From Natrialbaceae archaeon Tc-Br11_E2g14 (GTDB lineage Archaea > Halobacteriota > Halobacteria > Halobacteriales > Natrialbaceae): 51,447 bases of DNA. The notes beneath the pieces are model-generated. The model did not search any database. It had not been told where the DNA came from and saw only the letters and a list, made by a program, of their open reading frames with translations. The stretch lies in contig LKND01000008.1 in the NCBI GenBank assembly GCA_001564275.1, forward strand, positions 1-51,447, read 5' to 3'. The first letter of the stretch is position 1, and each line of letters opens with the position of its first letter. Position numbers and translations under genes: made by a program. Of this stretch, positions 16,092-25,739 are shown piece by piece.

Positions 16092-17741
16092 CTAGAGTCG
16101 CTTGCTCACGTACGGGCCGTCCTGATGGTAGCCCAGTTTGGTCCGATAGTACTCCCGCGCGCCGATACCCGAAATGACGCTGAGTTTGTCGAAGCCGGCG
16201 TCGGCCGCCAGCTCCTCGGCGCGGTCCATCAGTCGACGACCGTAGCCCTGGTGCTGGTGTTGACTCCCCGCACTCTCCTCACCGACCAACACCTCGCTGC
16301 CGTAGACGTGTAACTCGCGGAGGAGCGCCGCGTTCTCGAGTTCTGGCCTGACCGGATCGTTGGGGAATCGTAGCCGACAGAACCCGATCAGCAGGTCCCG
16401 CTCGAAGTCCTCGAACGAGATGAAGTGTTCCGTGCCGCCACAGGCCTCGTAGGTCATGACGTCGAGATCGATCGACTCGGGTTCCTCGTCGTTCATCCCG
16501 ACCTCACGACACCGGATACACTCACACGTCCAGCCGTGAGCTGCCATCCGCTTTCGCGCCAGCTGTCGGAGGTTCGATTTCCACACGCCTGCGTCGATGA
16601 AGTCCGCCGGAATGTCCCGCTGTACTCGTTGGAGACGGGTGTAGCGGGGGATCATGTCCTTGATTTCGGCGACCAGTTCGGCGGCCGCCTCGTTGTCCAG
16701 TGGCTCGTACTCCCCCGTGTGCCACCAGTCGTACGTCGCCGTCCCGCGGACGACGAGCGTCGGATAGATCTTGAGGTAGTCCGGCCGCCACTGGGTCGAT
16801 TCGAACAGCTCTCGAAAGTCCTCGAGGCACATCTCCGTGCTCATGCCGGGCTGCCCGGGCATCATGTGGAAGCCGACTTTGAACGCCGAGTCCCGGAGGC
16901 GTCGGTTGGCGTCGATGGAATCCTTCGTCCCGTGCCCACGGTGCATCTCGCGGTTGATCCGCTCGTAGGTCGTCTGGACGCCGACTTCGACCTTCGTCCC
17001 ACCGAGGTCGAGCATCCGATCGATCTGTTCGGGGTCACACCAGTCCGGTTTGGTCTCGAACGTAGTGCCGATGTTCCGGACGTCGGCCGTCTCGTTTTCG
17101 GCGATGACGTCCTCCAGATAGCGCCACTCGTACTCGTCGGGATTCTGGGCAAAACTCTCGCCCTCGGCGGGTTCGGGTTCCTTCTCGACGTCGTAGTCGT
17201 TCATCGCCTCGAGGGCGCGTTTGACGAAGTGCTCCTGGTAGTCGTGGCTCCGGGCGGTCATCGTCCCGCCCATCAGGATCAGTTCGACCTTGTCGACAGG
17301 ATGGCCGATTTCGCGTAGCTGCTCGAGGCGCAGGGTAACCTGCCCGTAGGGATCGTAGTCGTTCTGGACGCCACGCGCTGCGGCGGGCTCCTGGCCGGTG
17401 TAGCTCTGGGCGGAGGAAAACTCCGAGTCAGGCCCGCCTGGACAGTACAGACACTTCCCGTGGGGACACCGCTCCGGTGAGGTCATGATCGCGACCGGGG
17501 ACACCCCAGAGGCCGTCCGGACGGGTTTGCGCTGGAGCACCGTCTCGAGGGTCTCGCGGTGTTTCTCGGGGGCGTAATCGAGGAGTTCCGAATTCTTAGG
17601 AACCTTGGGTGCCGAGTGTTCCGAACAGGCCGCTAGTTTGGCTTTCTCGACCTCCTCGCGTTCGATCTCTCCGGCGAGGATGCGCTCGACGAGCGTCTCG
17701 CAGACGGCCTCGAGTGCACCCTCCTCACTGGCACCGCTCAT
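16092..17741 (-). CDS. elp3: Elp3, tRNA U34 carboxymethyl-modifying radical SAM / acetyltransferase
   Basis: 549 residues from ATG 17741; a GTG at 17747 is possible. Elp3 uses acetyl-CoA and a radical SAM centre to make cm5U at the tRNA wobble position. The iron-sulfur cysteines are in SPERCPHGKCLYCPGG (C92, C97, C100), and VELILMGGTMTAR and VEVGVQTTYERINREMHRGHGTKDS are diagnostic blocks. The C-terminal GNAT domain ends in HQGYGRRLMDRAEELA (acetyl-CoA loop) and YYRTKLGYHQDGPYVSK. Full length and intact. TATA-like CGCTTAACC about 31 nt upstream. Confidence 0.96.
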   Translation of the reverse strand: MSGASEEGALEAVCETLVERILAGEIEREEVEKAKLAACSEHSAPKVPKNSELLDYAPEKHRETLETVLQRKPVRTASGVSPVAIMTSPERCPHGKCLYCPGGPDSEFSSAQSYTGQEPAAARGVQNDYDPYGQVTLRLEQLREIGHPVDKVELILMGGTMTARSHDYQEHFVKRALEAMNDYDVEKEPEPAEGESFAQNPDEYEWRYLEDVIAENETADVRNIGTTFETKPDWCDPEQIDRMLDLGGTKVEVGVQTTYERINREMHRGHGTKDSIDANRRLRDSAFKVGFHMMPGQPGMSTEMCLEDFRELFESTQWRPDYLKIYPTLVVRGTATYDWWHTGEYEPLDNEAAAELVAEIKDMIPRYTRLQRVQRDIPADFIDAGVWKSNLRQLARKRMAAHGWTCECIRCREVGMNDEEPESIDLDVMTYEACGGTEHFISFEDFERDLLIGFCRLRFPNDPVRPELENAALLRELHVYGSEVLVGEESAGSQHQHQGYGRRLMDRAEELAADAGFDKLSVISGIGAREYYRTKLGYHQDGPYVSKRL

Positions 17742-17858
17742 GGCCACGATATCACCGCGGTGGCTGGTTAAGCGTGTCGCCTCGGGTTGGGGCGACCAGG
17801 CGCCGCCCCTTCTCGTTCACGCACTTGCCCTCGATGCCCTCACCCCCTCTCATCGCCC

Positions 17859-18308
17859 TCACTCGTGCTCGAGGTCTCTCACCGCCGAGCCTTCCTGGTC
17901 CCGCGATGGGCGAGCGTCCCGTTTCCAGCCCTCCGCGTCCTCGAGCGTCTCGACCTCGAGCAAACGCTCGAGTTTGCGCTCGAACTGCTCGTCTGTGAGT
18001 TCGCCCGCGGCGTACCGCTGTCTGAGGGTCTCGAGTGCAGACTTGGCTGATGCTGTCTCGTCACCCGACTGCACTGGCGGTGCTGACCCGGTTTCTCGGT
18101 CCGCCTCCGTCCAGGAGTCCTCCCATTCGTCCTCACCGAACAGGGCGTTCACCAGGGGGAGCACGGCGGCGTACCCGACGATCAACACCACGAGCCAGAG
18201 ATTCCCGCCGACACCGCTCAGGAGCAAGCCGAGCCAGAGTCCGGTGATCACGAGCGAGGCGATGTGATTGGCTCTCGCTTCGAAGCGCGCTCTGGCGCTC
18301 GGGCTCAT
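17859..18308 (-). CDS. two-TM protein with C-terminal SHOCT domain
   Basis: 149 residues from ATG 18308. Two adjacent hydrophobic segments (about 18-37 and 40-58) form a hairpin in the membrane; an acidic linker follows; the SHOCT motif is ALETLRQRYAAGELTDEQFERKLERLLE at about 94-121. SHOCT domains are short helical oligomerisation modules common in haloarchaeal membrane proteins. Role unknown. Shares orientation with elp3 downstream (117 bp gap). Confidence 0.8.
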   Translation of the reverse strand: MSPSARARFEARANHIASLVITGLWLGLLLSGVGGNLWLVVLIVGYAAVLPLVNALFGEDEWEDSWTEADRETGSAPPVQSGDETASAKSALETLRQRYAAGELTDEQFERKLERLLEVETLEDAEGWKRDARPSRDQEGSAVRDLEHE

Positions 18309-18386
18309 GCAGTTCACTCGTACGGCCCCACGCAAAGACGTTACTATCGAAACATAACTGAGTCGGGACGTGGCGTCGCCCTCGAT

Positions 18387-20567
18387 TCAGGCGAGTGTCT
18401 CGCCCAGTGCCTCGAGGGCCGCCTGCCTGACGGCCTCGCGCTCGCCCGAGAGGAACTCGAGGTAGCCGTCGCGACCGCCAACGACGCACACCCCGGCTTC
18501 GGGGACTGCATCGTCGATCGCGCCGCCGAGTGCCCGAACGTCGACCGGGTCGTCGGCACGAACGTGCAGTTCGTCCTCGCCGAGTCCCAGCGTCACCGTC
18601 TCCGAGCCGTCGCGGTGGAGTTCGTCGAGCAACAGGGTCGTCGTCGGGAAGTTGAACCGGTGGATGAACGCTGCCGTGTCGAGGACGGCCACCTCGAGCC
18701 CGTCGACGTCGACCGTCTCGAGGTTCTCGCGGGCGGTCTCGAGTTCGCGACCCAGTTTCGCCCGGAACTGCTCGGCGACGTGGGCCGCGAGGTCGCCCTC
18801 AGCTGGTCCCTCGCCGTCACCGTTGAACAGCAGGTCAGCGACCAGTTCACGCTTGTCCTTGTAGGACTGGTAGTAGGCCTCGAGGGCGACGGCCTCACGG
18901 CGCTCCTGTAGGGCCGTCTCGTCGTAGCCCGCATCTGCCGCGAGATCGGCGTAGACATCGGGAACCCCGTCCCAGAAGCTCACGGCGGGAAGGTGCTCGA
19001 GTTCGCCACGGACGTCGTCGTTGACGTGGGCGGCGACGGTGGCCGCAAGCACGCTCGAGGTGATCGACTCGAGGTCACGCTCTTCGCCGGCGAGTGAGGG
19101 CGAGACGGCAACCGAGACGCTGTCGGTGATTTCGGGGTCGCCGCGGCTGTCGTCGATGACCAGGCGATCGGCCCCGTAGATGTCGAGGAGTTCGTAGCCG
19201 TCGGCGGAGTCACGGGTGACGCCGGCATCCACGAGGATCACCAGCGGCAATTGCTCACCGTGGCGGTCCCGTGCTTCGAGCATCGAGGTGACGTCGCCAG
19301 TGGCGGCGTCCATGTCGTAAACCTGTCCATCGAGTGGACGGCGCTCGAAGTAGTGGTACACCGCGTCGTCTCGAGTGTGTTTCTCGCGGATGAGCGGCAA
19401 CACGGCGCGTTCGACGGCGGCGCCGGCGACGTAGCCGTCGGCACTTGCGCTGTGGCGGACGACGATCGGCCGGGCCTCCATGACGGCGCGTCGGATGGCC
19501 GTGGCGGCGTCGACGATCTCATCTGCCACGCTGTCGACCAGCTCGTCGTCTGCCAGGGGAGCGACGATCGTTGGACGGGCCTGCTGTTCGATGGCCTCTT
19601 CGAGACGGTCTCGAACCGTGGTGGCTCGCTCCCCGTCGAGGACGTTGAGCGCCTCGGTCTCGACCTGCAGGTCCCCGTGGTGGCGCTCGACTTCGCCCTC
19701 GAGGGCGACGACGTCTTCGATTTCGACGTCGGGGTAGGCGCGAACGCCTGCCTCCTCGAACGCCGCACACTCGACCGTTCCCGTCTCGTCGCTGAGTTCG
19801 AACACGGTGGGACCGCTCGTTTGCCGGACGCCCGATATTTCACCCTCGATCCGGATCAACGAGCCGACCTGGTTCTCGAGGCTCTCGACGCTCGTGCGGT
19901 TGAGCGTCGTCGGCTCCTCGGGCTCGGTGGTCCCGGGCGGTTCCGTGTCGCCGAGGGCCGCCGAGTCCACCGTTGACTCGCCGTCGGCGGTCGCTGCGAC
20001 GGTGGCCCCACTGGTGTCCGGTTCGGATGCAGCCTCGCTGCTGTCTGTCCCCGGGGCCGGTTCGGGGGTGCTGGCTTCCGGAGCGGCGTCGGTGGTGCTC
20101 GATTCGGCGACGTCAGTTGACGTCTCCGGCGTCACATCGGTTCGGCCGGTGGCCTCACGGTCTTCACCGCTGCTGTCGTTTTCGCGCGCTTCGGGCAGCA
20201 CCTGCCCGTTGGGTGTCTGGATGACCTTCCCGCGGAACTCGTCTTCGCCCTGGCGGATCGACCAGCCGAGGTCGATGTTTCCGTTGTCGCGTACGTCCAG
20301 TACCTGCACGTACAGCGAATCGCCCGATTCGTACTCGAGACTCTCGAGGCGTCTATCCAACTCGCTTCGGTGGAGCAAACCCGTGACGTGGTCTCCGATG
20401 TCGACGAAGAGACCGAAGTCGGCGTAGCCGTCGACCGTGCCCCGGTAGTACCGGGACGGCACGAGTTCCGATGGGGAGGTGCCTTCGAACTCGAAGGCGA
20501 CGTCCTCCTGATGGAACTCACAGACATGGCCGTCGACGGGTTTGCCACAGATGATACAGTTTCCCAT
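18387..20567 (-). CDS. multidomain S1/OB-fold/DHH protein, RecJ-like
   Basis: 726 residues. Order: small zinc site (C4, C7, C16, H19), S1 RNA-binding domain (about 38-105), a Ser/Thr/Pro/Glu-rich linker (130-225), an OB-fold nucleic-acid domain (about 232-310), then a DHH-phosphoesterase/RecJ-like part (360 to the end). Archaeal relatives act on single-stranded nucleic acid and some join replication complexes. Motif I reads RHSASADGY (371-379), motif II VDAG (446-449), and motif III is IDDSRGD (471-477), where DHH is expected. Catalytic loss is possible, as in Cdc45. TATA-like GTTTTAGG about 28 nt upstream. Confidence 0.85.
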   Translation of the reverse strand: MGNCIICGKPVDGHVCEFHQEDVAFEFEGTSPSELVPSRYYRGTVDGYADFGLFVDIGDHVTGLLHRSELDRRLESLEYESGDSLYVQVLDVRDNGNIDLGWSIRQGEDEFRGKVIQTPNGQVLPEARENDSSGEDREATGRTDVTPETSTDVAESSTTDAAPEASTPEPAPGTDSSEAASEPDTSGATVAATADGESTVDSAALGDTEPPGTTEPEEPTTLNRTSVESLENQVGSLIRIEGEISGVRQTSGPTVFELSDETGTVECAAFEEAGVRAYPDVEIEDVVALEGEVERHHGDLQVETEALNVLDGERATTVRDRLEEAIEQQARPTIVAPLADDELVDSVADEIVDAATAIRRAVMEARPIVVRHSASADGYVAGAAVERAVLPLIREKHTRDDAVYHYFERRPLDGQVYDMDAATGDVTSMLEARDRHGEQLPLVILVDAGVTRDSADGYELLDIYGADRLVIDDSRGDPEITDSVSVAVSPSLAGEERDLESITSSVLAATVAAHVNDDVRGELEHLPAVSFWDGVPDVYADLAADAGYDETALQERREAVALEAYYQSYKDKRELVADLLFNGDGEGPAEGDLAAHVAEQFRAKLGRELETARENLETVDVDGLEVAVLDTAAFIHRFNFPTTTLLLDELHRDGSETVTLGLGEDELHVRADDPVDVRALGGAIDDAVPEAGVCVVGGRDGYLEFLSGEREAVRQAALEALGETLA

Positions 20568-20697
20568 CTACTTCCACCAAACAGGTTCGTCCTAAAACGG
20601 TTGTCGAAATTCGTTCGCCAGGGGGTTGCCCTGCTACGACCAAGCGATGGCCCCCTCACTTGGCTGCTTGCAGGCGATTTCCCCGGCCCTGCCCGTT

Positions 20698-20967
20698 TCA
20701 ATCGTCCTCGAACACCGGGGATGTTGCCTCGAGTGTCTCGAGGTCGGCGGCGATGGACTCGGCCTCCGCCGGGAACAGCGCGACCTGTACCTCGTTGCCC
20801 TCGTCGTCGGTGAAGACGAGTTTGACACGTCGGTCGCCGAACTCCCGGGCCGTGGCGTCCGTGACCGAGAACAGTTTCGCGGTGGCCGCCTTGTTCGTCG
20901 GCCCGACGTTTTTCACGGCCCCCTCCTTGAGCTCGATCATGAATTCCTCGAGTGACAGCGCGAGCAT
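20698..20967 (-). CDS. conserved small haloarchaeal protein, unknown function
   Basis: 89 residues, acidic, soluble: [32 protein letters not shown], then a beta-rich [33 protein letters not shown]. No recognised domain. TATA-like ACTTTTGTAG about 26 nt before the ATG supports a leaderless mRNA. Upstream of, and in the same direction as, the DHH protein gene (130 bp gap), so the two could be co-transcribed. Confidence 0.75.
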   Translation of the reverse strand: MLALSLEEFMIELKEGAVKNVGPTNKAATAKLFSVTDATAREFGDRRVKLVFTDDEGNEVQVALFPAEAESIAADLETLEATSPVFEDD

Positions 20968-21099
20968 ACTCGCAACTTGGCGTGCCCACTACAAAAGTCT
21001 GAAACGTCTGCCGCCGTCGGCACGTGTCGTCTTCGCTGTCGGCGACATCGTGCTCGAATGTGCACATTTATGATCACAACGGCACTAGTTTCGAACGCA

Positions 21100-21816
21100 A
21101 TGGAGCTAACCTGGCACGGCCACTCAACGTGGCACGTTTCGGTCGGTGAGACTGACCTGCTGATCGACCCGTTCTTCGACAATCCGAAGACGGATCTCGA
21201 TGCGAGTGACGTCCCGACGCCCGACTACGTCCTGCTTACACACGGCCACGCCGATCACGTGGCGGACGCCGGGTCGTTCGCCGACGCGACGCTCGTGGCC
21301 ACGCCGGAACTCGTCTCCTACTGCCAGGAGGAGTTCGGCTACGAGGACGCCGTCGGCGGGATGGGGATGAATCTGGGGGGAACCGTCGAGTGTGGCGACG
21401 CGTTCGTCACCATGCACCGTGCCGACCACACCAACGGCATCATGACCGAGTACGACGTCGACGCTGGCATGCCAGCGGGGTTCGTCATCTCGGATACCGA
21501 CCCCGCGAGCGACGCCGACGGGACCTCGTTCTACCACGCCGGGGACACCGCGCTCATGAGCGAGATGCGCGATGTCGTCGGCGAGTACCTCGAGCCGGAC
21601 GCGGCGGCGGTCCCGATCGGCGATCACTTCACGATGGGGCCCTGGCAGGCTGCCATCGCTGTCGACTGGCTCGACGTCGACTACGCCTTCCCACAACACT
21701 ACGATACCTTCCCGCCGATCGAGCAGGATCCCGCGGACTTTGCGGCCCGCGTTGCCGACGCCGGCTCCGATGCCGAGGTCGTGGCCCTCGAGGGCGACGA
21801 GTCGTTCACGCTGTAG
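21100..21816 (+). CDS. UPF0173-type metallo-beta-lactamase-fold hydrolase
   Basis: 238 residues from ATG 21100. Metal motif THGHADHV (HxHxDH) at about 46-53, further ligands in MHRADHTNG and YHAGDTAL, and the terminal [18 protein letters not shown] block that marks the UPF0173 family. The natural substrate is unknown. TATA-like ACATTTATGATC lies about 30 nt upstream. The frame upstream of 21100 is not convincing coding sequence. Confidence 0.9.
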   Translation: MELTWHGHSTWHVSVGETDLLIDPFFDNPKTDLDASDVPTPDYVLLTHGHADHVADAGSFADATLVATPELVSYCQEEFGYEDAVGGMGMNLGGTVECGDAFVTMHRADHTNGIMTEYDVDAGMPAGFVISDTDPASDADGTSFYHAGDTALMSEMRDVVGEYLEPDAAAVPIGDHFTMGPWQAAIAVDWLDVDYAFPQHYDTFPPIEQDPADFAARVADAGSDAEVVALEGDESFTL

Positions 21817-22105
21817 GGGTCACCGGCGTACGAAACGCGCCAATCGGCACGTTTCTCTGGCCGATAATGCGAAGGGTGCGGTGCGTTCCTCGGCCGCGGG
21901 CTCGAAGACCGCTTCGAGCGACCGCTCCAGGTCGACGAGATCTTCCGAGCCGGCCGATGATCGCGAGCACGGTCCCGAGTGCGACGGCTGGCGAGCCGGG
22001 GTGAAGCCAGTCGCAGGCGTGGACGTCCGACCCGCCCTCTCCGCCCTGGCGAATCCGACCGAGAGAAAAACGTTTACCGTGCGTGCAACCGACTGTGAAA
22101 CTGCA

Positions 22106-22501
22106 ATGGCAAAAGAAGTCACCACGACGTCCGAAGACGGGTTCGCCTCGACCAGCGAGATTCGCGACTACGAACTGACCATCGATGCCACGGGCGAGGA
22201 GACACCCGATACCCTCGAGTCGCTGCTCGCCTCCTACGCGGCGTGTTACGTCCCCGCCCTTCGCGTCGGCGGCCAACAGCGCGGCGTGGAGGAGCTCGGA
22301 ACCCTGTCGATCGACGTGACCGGCGAGCTCAACGACGACGACAAACTCGCGGCGGTCCACTTCGACATCCGCGTCGAGGCAGACGTCGACGACGAGACCG
22401 CCGAGAAGGTCATCGACCGTGCCAACGAACTCTGTAAGGTTCACGACGCGCTGAAAACGGACCTCCACGCCCAAACGTCACTCGAGGGTAACGCCTCGTA
22501 A
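22106..22501 (+). CDS. OsmC-family peroxiredoxin-like protein
   Basis: 131 residues. OsmC fold with the two reactive cysteines in SYAACYVPALRVGG and NELCKVHDALK, where family members reduce organic hydroperoxides. Start ATG at 22106, with AAAAACGTTTACC centred about 28 nt upstream, so leaderless. The 289 bp between the previous gene and this one shows no gene I can support. Confidence 0.88.
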   Translation: MAKEVTTTSEDGFASTSEIRDYELTIDATGEETPDTLESLLASYAACYVPALRVGGQQRGVEELGTLSIDVTGELNDDDKLAAVHFDIRVEADVDDETAEKVIDRANELCKVHDALKTDLHAQTSLEGNAS

Positions 22502-23061
22502 GTCTCACTCGAGCTCCGTTCTGTCGACCGAGGGGGCTGTTCTGTCCCTCGCCGCGTTGTCGCGTATCCCCACCGTCAGCGGAGTTTGACTCCCTGTCCC
22601 GCCAGGTACTGGCTCACCCGTTCGATCTCGACCGGACTGACGATGATCCGCAAGTGGTCCTCGCCCTTCGAAAACCCGTGATCATGACCTCCTCGTAGAT
22701 CCGCTCCTCGTGACCGGTGAGCGCCGCTGCTGGGAGGACGATCTGCGTGCTATCGCGAAGCGAGGAAGGGTCGGTCGTCTACAGCCGAGTGGTATTCGAC
22801 GTTCGTTTATCGGTGTCGAAAGTGGCGTACCGACGCTCGCGCCCACTCGTGCGATAGAGCGTCGTGGCGGTCCACGGGAGTAGCCCTGCACGCGAGGAGA
22901 GACAGGCCCGCACACGACGACCCACCTGTCTTCCGAGCACGCCGGTGTGGGTGCGAATGGCGCCATCGGCATCGATTGAACTGACAGCAGACGCCGGGCT
23001 CACGTGGGGTCGTCGTGAGGTCGAAAGGGTTTTTCACCGCGACCGGGTGGACCTAGGTAGA
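22502..23061. other. intergenic region holding a small broken gene
   Basis: 560 bp without an intact gene. The left half contains the frameshifted remnant described at 22576-22778. The right half (22785-23061) shows no coding sequence I trust; its last 50 bp (GAAAGGGTTTTTCACCG at about 23020) are likely the promoter of the DRG GTPase gene. Confidence 0.45.
22576..22778 (-). pseudogene. frameshifted small protein gene (about 67 aa if repaired)
   Basis: One minus-strand frame reads DPSSLRDSTQIVLPAAALTG and continues HEERIYEEVMIT. The next frame continues GFSKGEDHLRIIVSPVEIER and ends VSQYLAGQGVKLR before TGA at 22576-22578. Adding one base near 22676 joins them smoothly. The expected first codon position reads ACG, with TAG just before it, so both start and frame appear damaged. 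I do not recognise the family. A sequencing error could explain the shift but not the missing start. Confidence 0.5.
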
Positions 23062-24171
23062 ATGGGGCTCGAGGAGGAGATCCAGGCAATCGAGGAGGAA
23101 ATCGCCAACACGCCCTACAACAAGTCAACGGAAGCCCACATCGGGCGGCTGAAGTCGAAACTCGCCGAGAAGAAAGAGAAACTCCAGAACCAGTCCTCGG
23201 CAGGTGGCGGGACCGGTTACTCCGTCGAGAAGACTGGCGATGCCACGGTCGCTCTTGTCGGGTTTCCCAGCGTCGGAAAGTCATCGCTCCTGAACTCGTT
23301 GACCAATGCCGAGAGTGAGACGGGTGAGTACGAGTTCACGACCCTCGATGTCAACCCCGGGATGTGCAGACACCGGGGGGCGAACATCCAGTTGCTGGAC
23401 GTTCCGGGGTTAATCGAGGGGGCGGCTGATGGTCGCGGCGACGGGAAACAGGTTCTCTCGGTGGTCCGCAACGCCGACCTGATTCTCTTCGTGCTCTCGG
23501 TGTTCGAGATCCAGCAGTACGAACGCCTCCAGGAGGAACTGTACGACATCAACATCCGCGTCGATCAGGAGCCGCCACGGGTCACCGTTCGGCCGAAAAT
23601 TAAAGACGGCATCAAGATAACCTCGAGCGTCGACCAGAAACTGGACGACGACACGATCAAGGAGGTGTTGCGTGATCAGGGCTACGTCAACGCCGACCTC
23701 AACCTCGGCGAACACGTCGACATCGACCGACTCATCGACGGGCTGATGGACAACCGCGAGTACATCCCGTCGATAACCTGCGTCAACAAGGTCGACCTGA
23801 TCAATCCAGACTACAAGGAGACCGTCGACGAACAGCTCCTGGAGCTCGGTCTCGACCCCGAGGCCGTGACCTTCATCAGCGCCGATGAAGAGCGTGGGCT
23901 CGACGCGCTCAAGGATCGCATGTGGGAAAACCTCGGCTTGATCCGTGTCTACATGGACAAGCCGGGTCGCGGTGTCGATTACGAGGAACCGCTCGTGTTG
24001 CGGGAGGGGTCGACGATCGAGGAGGCAGTCGAGAAACTCGGGGGTGAGTTCAAGGAGCGATTCCGGTTTGCCCGCGTCTCGGGGTCGAGTGCGACGCACG
24101 ACCAGCAACAGGTCGGCGATCAGCACGTGCTCGAGGACGAGGACGTACTCAAATTGATTCTGCGGCGGTGA
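23062..24171 (+). CDS. drg: DRG-family (OBG-like) GTPase with TGS domain
   Basis: 369 residues. N-terminal helical region (1-45), then the G domain: G1 GFPSVGKSS (67-75), G2/G3 region with DVNPGMCRHRGANIQLLDVPGLIEGAADGRGDG, G4 VNKVDL, and a C-terminal TGS domain (about 290-365) ending DEDVLKLILRR. DRG GTPases associate with translating ribosomes in eukaryotes and archaea. Start at ATG 23062; the frame is open further upstream without coding character. Confidence 0.95.
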   Translation: MGLEEEIQAIEEEIANTPYNKSTEAHIGRLKSKLAEKKEKLQNQSSAGGGTGYSVEKTGDATVALVGFPSVGKSSLLNSLTNAESETGEYEFTTLDVNPGMCRHRGANIQLLDVPGLIEGAADGRGDGKQVLSVVRNADLILFVLSVFEIQQYERLQEELYDINIRVDQEPPRVTVRPKIKDGIKITSSVDQKLDDDTIKEVLRDQGYVNADLNLGEHVDIDRLIDGLMDNREYIPSITCVNKVDLINPDYKETVDEQLLELGLDPEAVTFISADEERGLDALKDRMWENLGLIRVYMDKPGRGVDYEEPLVLREGSTIEEAVEKLGGEFKERFRFARVSGSSATHDQQQVGDQHVLEDEDVLKLILRR

Positions 24172-24219
24172 CGGGGTCGATAGACCGGCGTTCGGTTCTC
24201 GAATCCGACGGCGACGGTA

Positions 24220-24444
24220 TCACCGAAGTCGTGTGGCAAGTCGCTGATAACCGACGGCGTAAATGCCGCCATACAGCAGGATCGCACCGAAGATCGCCAT
24301 CCAGATCGCGACGGCCAGTTCGCCCGTCCCGAGGTGCTGGAGACTGACGTATTCGGCGACGACGCCGAGAGCCGTCAACCCAGCTCCGAGTAGCCCATAG
24401 AGTACCGTCAGGAGCAGTTCGATACCAGGTATTTCCTGGGTCAT
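24220..24444 (-). CDS. small two-TM membrane protein
   Basis: 74 residues from ATG 24444: two hydrophobic spans, LLLTVLYGLLGAGLTALGVV and ELAVAIWMAIFGAILLYGGI, ending in a short basic tail. ACATATACCCC about 22 nt upstream gives a leaderless start. No known domain. Lies tail-to-tail with drg (48 bp). Confidence 0.7.
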   Translation of the reverse strand: MTQEIPGIELLLTVLYGLLGAGLTALGVVAEYVSLQHLGTGELAVAIWMAIFGAILLYGGIYAVGYQRLATRLR

Positions 24445-24854
24445 GGGGGAGGTACCCACCTGGGGTATATGTGCGTTTGGATCCGTGCGGGACGCCCCGA
24501 CGTCCGCAACGTCTACAATCGACCCGAACATGGTGGACCGTCGCACTTCTCGGTCAAAAGACGGCTCCCGCGCCAGGGAACAGGTTGCTGGCACGCGAAC
24601 TGCTCCGGTACTGGATGACGGTCGTCGGGAGCCAGATATCAGTACACGCTCGAGGGATAAAAGTCCTTCTCGGTCTTTCACATTCGTCGTCTCTCACTGA
24701 TCGATTCCAGCCTCCCTCCCTCGCTGACTGGACACCAGGTACACGCCGCGTTGAGGGCAGAAACCGACGACTGGGTCACTCGATAGGGCCAACGCATGTC
24801 ACTGTCGTCCCCACCGGATGCCCCATCTCGGTGGCGCTCGCGTGTGGCGGAACC
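24445..24854. other. intergenic region, no gene seen
   Basis: 410 bp. The left end is the promoter of the small membrane protein. At about 24655-24668 the sequence GAGGGATAAAAGTCC is TATA-like on both strands but has no convincing gene within reach. The rest shows no reading frame with haloarchaeal amino acid composition. Confidence 0.4.
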
Positions 24855-25454
24855 CTATCCGATTCGCTCGAGTTTTCCGTCGACGACCTGCTGGAACCGG
24901 TGGTTGACGAGGACGTGGACGCCAGAGAGGACCAGGAATGTAGCGACGACGAACGTCGCGAGGATGCCCAGCGGGAGGGCGGCAAGGCCAGGAAAACCGA
25001 CCATTGCCCCAGCGAGGACGGCGGTTGCGAGCACACTCACCGAGGCGTAGATTCGATCCCACCGGTCTCGTCGGTGGGTGTCCGTGTCGAGGTACATCAC
25101 GAGCAAGTCCGCGTTGTCAGCGAGCGTGATCAGGCCACGGTCCTGGTCGTAATCGACGATTCCGGCATCGTCCATCTTCGGCAGATGGGTCTGGTAGAGA
25201 GCCACGTAGACCCGCTTGCGCTGGTCGGAACTGAGGGCGTTGACGTCCGTGTCGTTCTCCCAGGCGGCGATCTGTTCGGCAAGTTCGCCCAGGGTGACCG
25301 TCTCTTCGGCCTCGAGCAGGTACGCGAGCACCTCCCGACGGCGTCGGTTTTTGAGGAGTTCGAAGATGACGTCCTTCGAGAGGGTTTGATCTTCCTCACC
25401 ATCACCCGTGACCGCGGTGATCTCTTCGGGGAGGGTGTCGATCGAGGACATCAT
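24855..25454 (-). CDS. DUF7344-type winged-helix protein with C-terminal membrane hairpin
   Basis: 199 residues from ATG 25454 (ATGATG start). N-terminal HTH region: LSKDVIFELLKNRRRREVLAYLLEAEETVTLGELAEQIAAWEND, followed by KRVYVALYQTHLPKMDDAGIVDYD. Two membrane spans follow: VSVLATAVLAGAMVGFPGLA and LPLGILATFVVATFLVLSGV. This haloarchaeal class is thought to be regulatory. A strong Shine-Dalgarno sequence AGAGGAGGC stands 7-8 nt before the start, and the ATG overlaps the stop of an upstream frame (ATGA), both signs that it is not the first cistron. Confidence 0.85.
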   Translation of the reverse strand: MMSSIDTLPEEITAVTGDGEEDQTLSKDVIFELLKNRRRREVLAYLLEAEETVTLGELAEQIAAWENDTDVNALSSDQRKRVYVALYQTHLPKMDDAGIVDYDQDRGLITLADNADLLVMYLDTDTHRRDRWDRIYASVSVLATAVLAGAMVGFPGLAALPLGILATFVVATFLVLSGVHVLVNHRFQQVVDGKLERIG

Positions 25455-25702
25455 CGACCGCCTCCTCTGTCGCACATCTGGGAGCGGGACAATGGGAGTC
25501 GTTTTGCATTGGTTACCAACGTCCCGTTCCCGAGTAGCTGGTGGTCGTCCAGTTCGTTCCACACCGCCATCAGCCGTTCCGTGAATCGGTACGGGGAGTC
25601 AGCCACCGTGGCACCGCTAACGGTGGCAAATGGGCACTGCATATCACACGAGGGGACACTCGCAATCACGTTTGAGACACCAGTTGATTTCCCAACGGAG
25701 AC

Positions 25703-25739
25703 ACTCTTAAACACGGCCACGTTTTGCATCGGTTGCAAA
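25703..25739 (-). promoter_or_regulatory. candidate leftward promoter with operator-like dyad
   Basis: TTTGCATCGGTTGCAAA (25723-25739) is a perfect 6-bp inverted repeat with a 5-bp spacer. On the minus strand it directly precedes GTTTAAGAG, a TATA-like box. A transcript from about 25680 would run toward the DUF7344 gene with a leader of about 225 nt. A partial echo, TTTTGCATTGGTTACC, occurs at 25503. Function inferred. Confidence 0.35.
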
